From NCBI GenBank assembly GCA_020086605.1, contig JACBWW010000020.1, forward strand, positions 14,426,429-14,490,428: a stretch of DNA of 64,000 nucleotides, read 5' to 3'. This DNA is from Lanius collurio. Taxonomy: Eukaryota > Chordata > Aves > Passeriformes > Laniidae. Made by a program: the position numbers and the translations under genes. A model generated the notes under the pieces. The model had not been told where the DNA came from. It searched no databases and saw only the letters and a program-made list of their open reading frames with translations. The stretch's first letter is position 1, and each line of letters starts with the position of its first letter. Positions 51,898 to 62,728 of the stretch are shown piece by piece.

Positions 51898-54800
51898 TAG
51901 TTTAGCCTCAGATGTGCTAGATTCTGGCACCCAGATCTCCTTCCCTGGGACTTTCTTGTCAATAGGGATGTGGATTGGTGGAGGGGGTCCACACTCTGTC
52001 CTTAATCCTACCTCCAAGTAGGGCATGTCTTGTGACCCCACAAACTGGTGGTGGTACTTGGGTGAGTGGAACTTAATATCTATTTTAATATCTGGCCAGT
52101 ACATCACATGAAGAAACAGTCTAGCTGAGCTATTACATCTTACAACATGCCTTTTTTGTTCTCTGCTAAACAGATTTTTTTTTCCCTGATGCATCATGTC
52201 TATAAAACAATTTTTTTCACAAAAAATTTGTTCTTTCCTCTACAAATTGCTGCTCTATTGGAAATATTTTTCTGTCAATATTTTTCTGTCATTCTTTCCT
52301 GTTCAATTAGAACACAGAAGATATAACAGAGCTCTTAATGGAGCTCAGCAAAAGAATTCAGTCCTAATATAGACTGTAAAATTTGTGTCCACCAAAACCT
52401 TTGGCATCTAGTACAGGCTAGGGCTTCTGGAGAGACAGCTAACATTTACACATATTCTATGATGACCACTTACATGACTTGAAAAAAAAAAGAACTACAA
52501 ACAATGAATTTTTATACCAGCTAGGTAAGAGCAGTAATATAAAATAATGCTTGTTATCAGCTATCTGACATGGATCAAAATTTCCAGCCACTATTCTAAC
52601 CACTATAGGTAGTAGGCTATAAGTGTTTTCCAGGCTGTTCTGAAGGAAAACTGGTCTTTGCCTTGCATGACTCAGACATGTAACACATGTAAGAGCTGAT
52701 ATTTTATTTTGTCCAGAGTAAATAAGTCTTGAAGTAGCACATAATGATAGAAGCTTTTCACATACTGCTGCTTCTGTGATTAGCACAGCAGCTTGACTCC
52801 TATGGAAACCTACAGTGGGAAAAGTAGAAATGAATGAACTGTTGAAATGGCTATGAATTTCAAGTTCAGAATAGTAATTGTTTACATTTCCAAATGCAAT
52901 GTAGAGCATTTCTCCCTAAAGATTTTGGAAATGGAGGCTTCTGCTTACCCCAGCAAAAAGGGTAGTAGAAAGAACCCATATATGCCTCTATGTCCTTGTG
53001 CACTTTTGTGCATGGCCCAGACACAGGTCTTGATTTCCTCATTCATTTAATTCCTTCATTATATAACTTGAACAAACAATGCACCCAATTCACTAATGTA
53101 AACAGAAACCCTGGCATTCTGTCTGTTTAGCAGAAGTTAAATGAAATCTACTACTAAAATGAAATGACAGTGTAAAGCACTTGTCATATGAATAATTAGG
53201 CATTGTAATAGCAACAATATACTTGCTTTGTTCTTGTCTGTATTATTTCCATTTAGCAGTTGCTACACCTGACAAACAGCTGCCAGATGCAAGAGCTCCC
53301 TGGTTGGGACCTGAACATGCTCTGTGTGTCCTCATGAACTTTAATACAGTTAAAATGTTATTCTGGGCCTGTAGAAAGGTAGACAGATGTTTTGCCAACT
53401 TAGCAAATGGGAATATTCCTTCTCTGAGTAAGTGGGAAATGCATTAAATCTGTCTCAGATAGAAACAATTTGGATAGCATTCCCTATTCAAATCATCTGC
53501 TTTTGTAATCTCTGAAGCATAGAGCATGTTGTTCACAAACTTTACTTATTCGTAGCAAAACAAACAAACTCAGCTTACCACACGTGCTTTTACAAACCAA
53601 AACACCTGCTCTCCAACAGCAGGTGGGAAATCCAGATCTTTTTAATATATGTGTCCTGATGATTACTCTGCTAATTTCGCATTAGGAGTTAGAGATTACA
53701 GAATATGCTTCTGATTACTACCAGTGTAATAAAGCTGGGGACAGTTGCAAACAGCCTTTTTCAGAGTGAAAAAACCCCCACCTTGTATCATAAGACATGT
53801 CACTGTAAATTCATACCATCTGTCTAATGATGAATGACACCAGTGTGGATGGTATCAAGCCAGCCTACAGATCTGCTATATATATACTTATTAACCTGCA
53901 AATACATCACACAAAATGGCCCCACACACACTGTGCATCAAAACAGAGCATATAATTCTCTGTAAGGGTAAACTGGTCTATTAAAATGATCATGTCTTCA
54001 GAAATGAAGACAGCAGTTGATGATTTCAGCCTATATTTTCTTTTTTTGACATTTTTTTCTCCTGAAGTCTCATTTCATGATTCAGGTCCCATTTTGCTGG
54101 TATTTGAATACTACAAATTTTATTTTTTTTTATGCCTTTTATTGTCTGATCCATGGGAATGTCATGAGGTGTCAGTTTTTATAGTCATTTCAAGCAGCAC
54201 GCTCTACACTTCTCCAGCAAAGTGCAAACAATCTTTGCTACTTAATACAGATCTAGATACTCTTTCAAAAAATTTGCTGCAGTTTAATGTTATTGATTTG
54301 TGGTTCTTTCCTGAGGTGAAGCTGGTAGCGCTCCAAACTTAGTGAAATGGAACACCTAGGACAGATTCTCTACATGTGTAAGCTGTAGAAAATTTAAATA
54401 TGTATATATGATGAACTCTGACAGCAAGATTTATTCATATATTAAAGAGATTACATCAGAATTATAAATGAGATTAGAGTTTCCTTCTATTTCCTTCTGC
54501 TCTTTTCCTTTTCCTTCCTGATACAGCTATGAGGGTCTCACTTGGCATAATGTGATTGCTATTTCAGCTTTGTTTTTTCATTTTAAAGTATTAAAGGCTT
54601 TGACTCATATGACCTTACATCAGTGTTTTAAAAGACAAATATTGAGACTAAGTTTATTACCTAGGCTTCCTCTACTTTGTCATGGATGAAAGATGTAATG
54701 AGTTGCCTCTGCAGGTACCTTCTTTCATGGGGTGTGAATTCTCAGGTGTCAGAGTAGATATTTGTCTTTCAGTTTGCCATGTACAGCATCTGTTCTCTTG

Positions 54801-55230
54801 TTTTCATCTAGTATTGGTATCTGAGTTCTATGTCAAGCAGAAGCATCAGAAGCCAACAGCTAGCAGAAACTTCATCTTCTGTGTTCCTTTCAACTTAGTG
54901 ATATTTTCAACATGATAAAATCTGTGGATTTTATTGGCAGTCATATTATTTATCACAACATCAGGGTAATGGCTTGGTGCAGTTCCTTGTGAAATGAAAC
55001 AAAGCCAAATGAGAGGCAATGGATGCAACAGCTTATTTACAAGTGTTTGCTCTTTTTTTTTACAGAGTGCTTCTCTATTCAGGGGAGATCTCTTTATTTC
55101 CTGTGTGCTTTGACTTTTTGGCTTCTGGACCCCCTGGCTTCAAATTAATCAGTGGCAGAACATTAGAACCGAACTAAGCAGAAACAAAATCTAACAATAG
55201 CCAAATGACTTACTAAGAGTAATAATTATT

Positions 55231-55556
55231 TGTTGTGGTGAACCCCTCTCCCCCCCCCCCCCCCCCAGCCGGGTCCCTGCCCTGTGACTGAGTCGGGTCT
55301 GTCCGATGTTCCAGCAGCCCGGGCTCTGATCTGCTTGGTTGTTTGTCCCATCCCCGCCCCTGGCATCCCCTTTCCCCCTGTCTGTGATAAAACCAGCAGG
55401 ACGGAAAGCGCCATCCTCTTACCCCAGCTGACTCTCGCTCACGTCAGTGTCCTGTCCCCTCCAGGACAGAGGGAATAAATGACTTAACATCATAAAGGAG
55501 GTTTGAGCTGTATTTCTCTTCTCAACTTCTGCTCTGGTGAGTAGCTGTCACTAACA
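55231..55556 (+). mobile_element. Probable solo LTR of an endogenous retrovirus
   Basis: A sharply bounded GC-rich block in AT-rich DNA begins TGTTGTGG and ends near CTAACA, giving TG...CA termini. It has a GATAAAA TATA-like box at about 55386, an AATAAA polyadenylation signal at about 55483 and a CT-rich 3' part, an order consistent with U3-R-U5. I could not find a convincing target-site duplication, and no gag, pol or env peptides flank it. A solo LTR is therefore inferred and the exact edges are uncertain. It could instead be another kind of GC-rich insertion. Confidence 0.45.
55247..55266. repeat. Poly-C tract
   Basis: A run of cytosines (about 55250-55266, one T before it) inside the LTR-like block. 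Its length is likely unstable and uncertain in the assembly. Confidence 0.9.
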
Positions 55557-58460
55557 CTGACTTAAAGTGGAGCTGCACGGTCGAGCAATATTTAGGCTGT
55601 TTGTAAATGGTTTAAGATATTCCAAGACATAAAGAGGCAAGCTCACCACAAAGTTAAGCAGTGGACAATCATTATTGACAAGAAATATCTCATTACTGCA
55701 AAACCACGCCACGTTAGCTTTAATAGATACTGCTCACTAAATGAAATAAGCCTTTAAATGAAAAGAAGGGTGTGTAGGGAAGATAAAAATGCTAAACAGA
55801 AATACAACAGTTGGCAGGGTGCAGCATCAAACAGCACAAATGAAGTTAGTTTAAACGTTTAATACAGTTTTAGTCTACAGGAGGGACAGAAATGCTTAGT
55901 CAAGTTTAATCCTTTCTGCTATTGTTGAGAACATACACCCAGGCAGATGGTACAAACGTGCATTTCAGGTTTTTGAACTCTCAAATGTCTTATGTCATGA
56001 ATATAACCTGCTTAGAGTCTGTAGTCTGTTCCCTACTGGATATATGCCCTTAGCCCCCAAGTCACATATTCGCTCACAGAAGGTCCACAGCTGGAACATC
56101 AGGATGGGCTCTTATGCAAATGGTTCTGCCAAGGGGCACACTCCACTTAATTATGTTTTTGCAGAGAAAATTGTGCATACAGTGTCTTATTTGTAATAAC
56201 CAGACACAAAAATATTTCCCAGTGAATAATGGAATTGCCATGAAAGTAAACAATGAGCTAATTTCCTACTAACAGGGAACAAGAAGCAAACAGTATTTGG
56301 AGCGTGTTTAAAATGGGGTACTGATTAATTCTGCATTCATTCAATGCTACATTATCTTTTTAAGTCACTCAGGTAGCATCAAATTCTTTGTACTCCAGAC
56401 AATACAACCTTCCTCATTGCCTGCAACAGCAGTAAAAGGGTTTCTGTTAAAGGATAGATAGTGCAATTGGAGAAGATAAAAATATTATAAAATTTTTGTG
56501 CAAAATATTTTCGTTATAGAAGCTCAGATTTTTTACTGTGTGGCAATTAATAGAAAAACAGTTGGGTTGTATTATTTAAATAAAAATTAATTGACAAATT
56601 TAATTACTACAGGTTTCCAAGCCATTCATATAATCATGGAAAAGCTATGATACAGTTAACTTTGGTATAGGTATCAGACAAAGTAATTTCTCCAGGTATC
56701 TTGCAACCCTGTTTGGATAATTCCATAGAAGACACTTTGAAATATTCGTTCTGCTACAGAATGTTCTTTGTTCTGAGTCACATTTTAGTAATAAAGAACT
56801 ATATTTTTTGTCAAAACTCTTGTGGGCAAGTGGCTATGACACAATCAGTGTGATTCAGCATCCTCCTCCTCAAATGAATTTCATGAAAAGTCTTGTATTT
56901 GCATTCAATATTAGTACAGACTTTGATAAGAGATCTTTCTCATCTTTGAAAGATAAGTAACAATGTATTTTAACTCTTGTAACTTATTTTTACCTATTTT
57001 TTTCTGTATTAAGTATAGTAGTTAATAATACAGTGAATCATCTTATTTAGAAAGAAGTGTGGCAAACACTAGTGCTATGAAATTCCACTAATCATTGTGT
57101 TTCCATTTTGTGGATTGGAAATAAGTAATTTTAGACTTCAGCCTTGAAAATCGTGATTTCATTTGGGCTGAAGAGAAATATTTTCGTGACTCTTGTTTGA
57201 AATAAAGTCACAATAACCCCCACATAATTTTTGAAATATTTGAGCCTGCATTTCTGAAATCTTGACCAGAAGTCTCTGAGGCTTGAAGCTCTGCAGCTGC
57301 TTGTGACTACAGGCATTACCATTCTGGGTTGGCTGAGCATCTAGGGACTCATTTTGTGACCTGTCGAGGGGTCACTGGCTTCAGGAAGCAATTCAATATT
57401 CATAAGTCTAGAGAAAAAATGAAGTTGTAGAGAGTGTCTAGGAAATGTTTGTCAGGAAAGTGAGAAGGGGATTGAGTTCTTGATGCTGCATTTTTCTTTA
57501 AATGGAGAAAACACAGAAATAGCACTGTAAGTAGGAATCATCATGCAAACTGAGAACCAGCTTGGGGGTTTAAGGTGCTACTACATGATACTGAGTAGGC
57601 ATAGGCAGAAACCTCAAGTGTGGGTTGGTTATTTTTACATCTAGAGCTGGGTGCTGAACACTGGCGAACACTGCTTGTGATTAGCTAGGATAAAGCAATG
57701 TGATTCCCCATGGATAAATCCACATTACTCTAGTTCTCATTGTTGATCCTTCATGCCTCAATTAATTAGCTTTCTCCTACTCCTTGTTCAGTTTCCTTTG
57801 CCCAGTCCCTGACAAAACAGATCATACGCTGTGATTGCTGTGTGGTACTAACCTAGCTATGGCTCAGTTTTATTTAATAACATTGTGTTTCTCTGTGCAA
57901 CAAATTCTGACTAATTGCTTCTCCACCACTCTGCCAGCCTGTGAAAAGGTCAGCATTGAAAACCATCAAGTCAGAGCATCCTGCTGAATCTCCATAAGGT
58001 TGTATAAAAATAGCAGAATTTGGTGAATGAAGTCCAACTGGTAGAGAAGTGTTTTGATGAAAGAAATGTGTTCATCATTGATTCAGGTGCTGAAGTTTTT
58101 GATTTTCTCTCCAGGTGCAATGAACATAAACAGTTTTGACTTTGTAGATCTTGTGAAAAACCCTTCCTCTTTGCCTTTTTTCACAAATCAAACTTCTTTC
58201 ATATAAACTTGTGTAATTGCTGATAATTATTAGTATCCCTTCCCTTCCCTTCGTTTGAATTTTTATTTTAATCCATGAATATAATTTCTCCCTTTCTTGG
58301 TTTCTTCCTTAGTGCTAAAAAGTACACAATGTCTTTTTAATATTTAATTAATGAGATCACTTTACAGGTTTTAGTTTAAAGGTAACCATAGCACAAATGC
58401 ATCCATTATTAACTGCAGAACTGCAGTGGCTTCTTGGGAACCCTCTTCAGCTTAATATGA
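55557..58460. other. Upstream intergenic region of GRXCR1
   Basis: AT-rich non-coding DNA. The last few hundred bases should include the promoter and 5' UTR of GRXCR1, but I see no strong TATA box and no CpG island upstream of the start codon, so the transcription start cannot be placed. A POU4-type motif lies at 58345-58355. An in-frame TGA at 58458-58460 closes the coding frame upstream. Confidence 0.6.
58345..58355 (+). promoter_or_regulatory. POU4 (BRN3)-type motif upstream of GRXCR1
   Basis: TAATTAATGAG matches the 3' eleven bases of the POU4 family consensus (ATGCATAATTAATGAG) exactly. With the preceding bases, the match is 13 of 16. It lies about 170 bp before the first GRXCR1 ATG. 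POU4F3 is a hair-cell transcription factor, so the placement is plausible, but AT-rich DNA yields such sites by chance. Confidence 0.4.
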
Positions 58461-58523
58461 GAACCCCTGTCAACAGAAAACAGCGCTGATATTGTTGTTA
58501 AGTGTGACAGACTGGCAAATGCA

Positions 58524-58970
58524 ATGGGCACCACGCTGGAACAATGCAAACTGCTCATATCAATGAAAGAGGCAACGTTTAAAAGCGAGGGGAAGGCGGA
58601 CAGCGAGAGGCTGTCGAGGAAGGTTCGGTTCCGCGTCGCGTCCTCGCACAGCGGGCGGGTGCTGAAGGAGGTGTACGCCGACGGGGAGGCCGCCGACTCT
58701 CTGGACTCCGAGTATGCCAGCAGCTCAGAGACTGACCAAACCAGCCGGCTGAGTGAAGTGGACGGGCAGCAGAATGGACACGCAGGGTCGGAGTGTGATG
58801 AAAATGAGAATGAGCAGGATGACTTGCTCATTCTAGTCAGAGCCACTAAAGAGAAGGGATTTGGTACAAAGAGAGTCAACATTCTCAGCAAAAATGGCAC
58901 AGTCAGGGGAGTCAAGCATAAAGTCAGCGCTGGTCAAACCCTTTTTGACAATTTGGCGAAAGTGTTTCAG
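58524..58970 (+). CDS. GRXCR1: GRXCR1 first coding exon (partial gene, N-terminal 149 residues)
   Basis: The product is the N-terminal part of glutaredoxin domain-containing cysteine-rich protein 1, which in mammals localises along hair-cell stereocilia and is needed for normal bundle development and hearing. I recognise the conserved [19 protein letters not shown] block (residues 33-51), the GQQNGH segment (81-86), the acidic [11 protein letters not shown] stretch (90-100) and the [19 protein letters not shown] block (111-129). The exon ends in ...LAKVFQ, directly before the donor GTAGGT. It spans exactly 149 codons, so the intron is in phase 0. The glutaredoxin fold and C-terminal cysteine-rich region are in exons beyond the window. 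The first ATG (58524) has a good context (GCAATGG) and follows an in-frame stop at 58458. A second ATG at codon 14 (58563) gives an N-terminus closer in length to the human protein, so the start is uncertain. The frame is intact. Confidence 0.93.
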
Positions 58971-58976
58971 GTAGGT
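58971..58976 (+). other. GRXCR1: Splice donor of GRXCR1 exon 1
   Basis: The exon ends TTTCAG and is followed by GTAGGT, a good 5' splice site. Protein similarity to GRXCR1 stops exactly here, although the frame stays open for about 65 more codons into the intron. Confidence 0.9.
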
Positions 58977-61900
58977 GATGCAGATCTCCTGTCTGTAAGC
59001 CCTCTCTCTGTCCCTTTCAACTCCACACATTATTCTTCCCTTTCTTCAAACTGCTCTCAGTTAGGATTTCTCAATATTCTGTCTTGTTCCCATTGCTATC
59101 CACCTGCTGCTGTTGCACAAGAGAGGCACATTAGTCCTTCTAGTACAAAACAGCTCCATGCTCCATATTGACTGTGAGCTTTGCTCTTCAAAACTGACCC
59201 ACTGTTTGCTGAGTAGAAATAGTTGTGTTGTGCTTCCCATGCATGGATTAGGAAAGAAATGTAACATAGGGTTTAACCGGGCTTTTGGGAGATCCATACA
59301 GGTCTCCTGTACAGGGATGTGTCATGTTTCTGCTCCTGTTGTATTAAGTCTAATGAGTTTACGATGTTATCTACTGTCCCCTACATGTAAATATGTATGC
59401 TTGCAAATTCCGTTCTGTTTCATCTGCAAAGTAGATCAAATTAGGTGCAGGATGGCAGCAATGATGGTTTTCCCATATGAAAATTTCAGGGGAATGAAAT
59501 CTTAGTCGGAGGTCTCTTTTATTAATGTCTGTTTTCTATCTGTTTTGTAGAAGGAGCAGAATATCTGTATTTGAAACAGTATATGGCACACCAATGCCTC
59601 AGGCAGAGAAACAGAGGCCTTCAGAAAAATCAAGATAAAAGTTCTAAAATATTTATCTCATATGTATAATTTATCTATATATGCTATTCAAGCCTTTCAG
59701 TCATTAATCTTCACACAGATAGCAGCAAGTGTGCAACCAGACTCTTTCTGAAGGTTCTTAGAATCCAGCATTATGCTTTTCAATTCAATTATCCTGTGTT
59801 GGCTTCAGGGCTTTACTTTAGAACTTTTATTCAGTTTTAAATCATGGGGAATTTGATATTAATAACAATTGTTTTTGCATTTTGAAATTACTTTGAAATG
59901 AGGTAATTTCATATTATATTAATAAATGGCAATAGATTAACATATCCTTGCTTCCAGATATGAATTTATCCTTTATGTAGTACCTAAATTAACAATCTGT
60001 TTGTCAGTATAAATGTTCCTGTAGAAGTTGAAGTTTCAGAGAAGAATTGCCAGTTCATTTGCATCACATCAAATAGCACTCAAGTAGTTTGCTTTCTTCC
60101 AAGCTGCTCAAAGAATAGTTTGTCCTTATTCTGGTAAAATTTGTAACAAATTCACTTTTACTAAGTAGGTTTGAGTAGGTTTAAGTACTAACTGAGGCAT
60201 GTTTGGGTTCTTATCCAACTTAATTCCACTGTTCTGTGCTATTTCCTTACAGAGAGTACACCGTTTCACCTCACTAACCTCATTCCCTTCTAAAAGCTGT
60301 CTTCTACTACATCAGTAACACTAAGCTAAGAAATTTGAATCAGCTAAATAAACAGATCCGCTTGAAGACATATGCACCTTAATTAGTGTCCCTGCCATAT
60401 TGTTTTTCTATCCCCAGTTTTATGTTGGAATGTCTTCAGGGGAGCGCATGGACTGAAATCAATGTACTTTGATTGCAAAGATTCTTGTACTCCTAGCAGA
60501 GTTAATTCTAGGACCAGGGCTATTTCTCTGAGGTGTTTTGCCAGAAGAAAATCTTATAACTTCAGAAAATTACATGTATCCGAGTCTGCCACAGAAGTCC
60601 TTAATTAAAACCTTAAAAAAATGACCAGTTTAAAAGGTGGTAAGGATTTTTTTCATTGACAATATTTTAGTGCAGAAGAATGGTGAAAAATTAAATTATC
60701 AGATGAAAACAAACCAAACAGTTTTTCATACAGCATGTCATTACAATGAAGAACTCTCTGCTACAGGCATTGTAAAGTCCAAAAGAAAAGGCAGATTTTC
60801 AAAGTGGTTGAGGGGAATATATATGGAACTGAGAAGCCTCTTCCTAGGGAGGTCTAGATGAGTGATTTCCAGAAATAACTGTATATTCTTACCTTAAGCA
60901 CCTGCTGGATCAAAGACATATACTTAATAATATAGTGAATATAATGATTTGAGGTTTCTACTCAACTTCCCTTTTCCCCAGAGATAAAGTTCTAAGTGTA
61001 GTGAAAAAGAATGATGGTTTACATGTCTTTTATGTCATACTGTGAGCCAATTGTGTATGCCACATGGTGAGCACAGAGGAGAGCAAAACACAAAGGTTGG
61101 CTTTGAGATGGATTTGAAACTGCTCTATCTTAACGAAAAATATGATTGAAATTCATCCAATTACAAACAAAATAATTCATTTAGAATTAGAATTCGGCCT
61201 TTAGAATGAGAGAATGATTTCTAGTTTTCTGTAAGCATGTTCCAGACAATTAATTGAGCTGTAATACCAGTTACAGAACAACAAGCATCCTTCAATCAAA
61301 GATTTAGTAATATAGAAAGATGTCTTTATTAGCAGGTAAAACACAAAATCACTTTACCTGGGCATTTTTCTGAGCTGATCATGTGAGGTCATCTCCAGTT
61401 ACATGTTTCTCTTAGATAAGCAGCAGCAGATGTATAACAATAGCTAAGAGGAGAGTGCCCCTCACATCTCTGTCCCTCTGATGATTCAGCAGCAGGAACT
61501 CGTACGAGACGAATTCACTGTATATTTCTCAGAGTTAGTGTCAAAGTCAGTATTTTTAATCTCAGAGCATGCATATGAGCTCTTGACAATCCTGTATTCT
61601 AAGCACTGATAAACTCTTGTGTGCAAACACTTCTTATTTAGTATTTACTATATCACTTCCTCACTAAAATGTGCATGTATGAAGCCAAATACTGAGTGTG
61701 TGTGAGTGTCCTGTGACCCTGAAAGCAAGGGGTGTTTTTTACTGCAATATCAGCATTCTGATTCTTCAGACTATATCTGCAAACTCTTCCAATATATTAT
61801 TTCTCCAAATCCCTAGACACTCCCTGTGATAGAGGAGAGATCCTTTAAAGCAAATCACTTTGCTTAGGTATTCTAGGGAGAGGCAGGGATTCATTAACTG

Positions 61901-62597
61901 GGCTTTGTTATGTTGTGCAGTCAAGACCTTTGATTTTGTCTGTACAAATACCTGTGCTAAAAGCACTTGTGTATTTTAATATTCTATGGATATATTTGGA
62001 TTTTTGAATATTTTTGTACACACTTTCTTACTACAGCCTTTCTACAGAATTGGTTAAGATCCTTTCTCCCCGCAACAAACTTATCTGAAAAAAATCACAC
62101 CTTCTGGAGCTTTTTCCAATTTTAAGAGAATGATGTACTGCAGGAAGTATTTCTAGAAGAAAAGGTGTTTCTGGTTGTTGCTGCTATATGATACAAGCCC
62201 ATTTTGACAATGTATATCTAGTAGATGTGTGTCCCCTGCTACACCTTCCCACAGTCACGCCCTGAGTGCTTCCCTCACCCCCTCAATCCGTGACTTCTCA
62301 TTTCCACTGTTCCCTGAGAATCTGAGTCCTTCACATTACTCTGTCTGAGGACTGTCTGTGTCCCCAGAGGAGAGCTGCTCCAGTGCTGTGACAGTGAAAG
62401 GTCTCCCACAGGTCATCCCTGCCCAGCTGGTGAGGTGAGTGGGAGCAGCTGTGGCAGCTGGGGCTAAGGCAGCCATGGGGATGGAATGTGGGACAGAGTA
62501 GGACACATCCAGGGGTCATCTCAGCTTCATGGAAGAACATCCTGGGGGGAGAAAGGTGGGGAAGAGACCAGCTCTACTGACGCTTCAGGACAGCACG
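58977..62597 (+). other. GRXCR1: GRXCR1 intron 1, first part
   Basis: Intronic AT-rich DNA without recognised repeats or genes. I looked for the next GRXCR1 exon, which in the family begins the glutaredoxin-like part (FDRVVIY-type peptide), and did not find it. GC content rises from about 62330, leading into the X-box cluster. Confidence 0.7.
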
Positions 62598-62728
62598 GTT
62601 TCCATGGCAACCCCTCCAGCCTTTTCCTCCTTGGGGGGATGCCACAGGGAGACTGTTGACATAGCAACCACATCCTGGCAGGGTGAGGGAGTGGTGGGTG
62701 TGGTGGTGATGGGTGTTGACATAACAAC
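62598..62728. promoter_or_regulatory. Cluster of three RFX X-box-like palindromes in GRXCR1 intron 1
   Basis: GTTTCCATGGCAACC (from 62598) matches the RFX consensus GTTGCCATGGCAACC at 14 of 15 positions. GTTGACATAGCAACC (from 62655) matches at 13 and GTTGACATAACAACC (from 62715) at 12. The spacing is 57 and 60 bp, and all three have the same orientation and end in CAACC. The DNA between them is GC- and G-rich (GGTGGG-type runs) and not clearly repeated, so the array may be a diverged minisatellite or a selected binding cluster. RFX factors regulate ciliary and hair-cell genes, and the host gene is a hair-cell gene. Confidence 0.55.

Larger units (their letters stand above)
38751..55230. other. 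Intergenic non-coding DNA
   Basis: No gene is supported in this 16.5-kb stretch. Several frames of 100-170 codons occur (for example 45405-45791, 48566-49084 and 52457-52909). They have no recognised domain, several start at GTG or TTG, and they overlap open frames on the other strand. It contains a homeodomain-like AT-rich patch (42420-42620), a 14-bp tandem repeat (47970-48025), a GGTT run (50366-50384), and a T tract with a hairpin (51851-51897). Confidence 0.6.

Noticed and set aside
52457..52909. A 150-codon minus-strand frame with an ATG
   Set aside because: The composition resembles translated AT-rich noncoding DNA, with no domain and no neighbouring exon signals.
58971..59171. Continuation of the GRXCR1 reading frame beyond 58970
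   Set aside because: Similarity to GRXCR1 ends at a clean GTAGGT donor, so the remaining open frame is intronic read-through.
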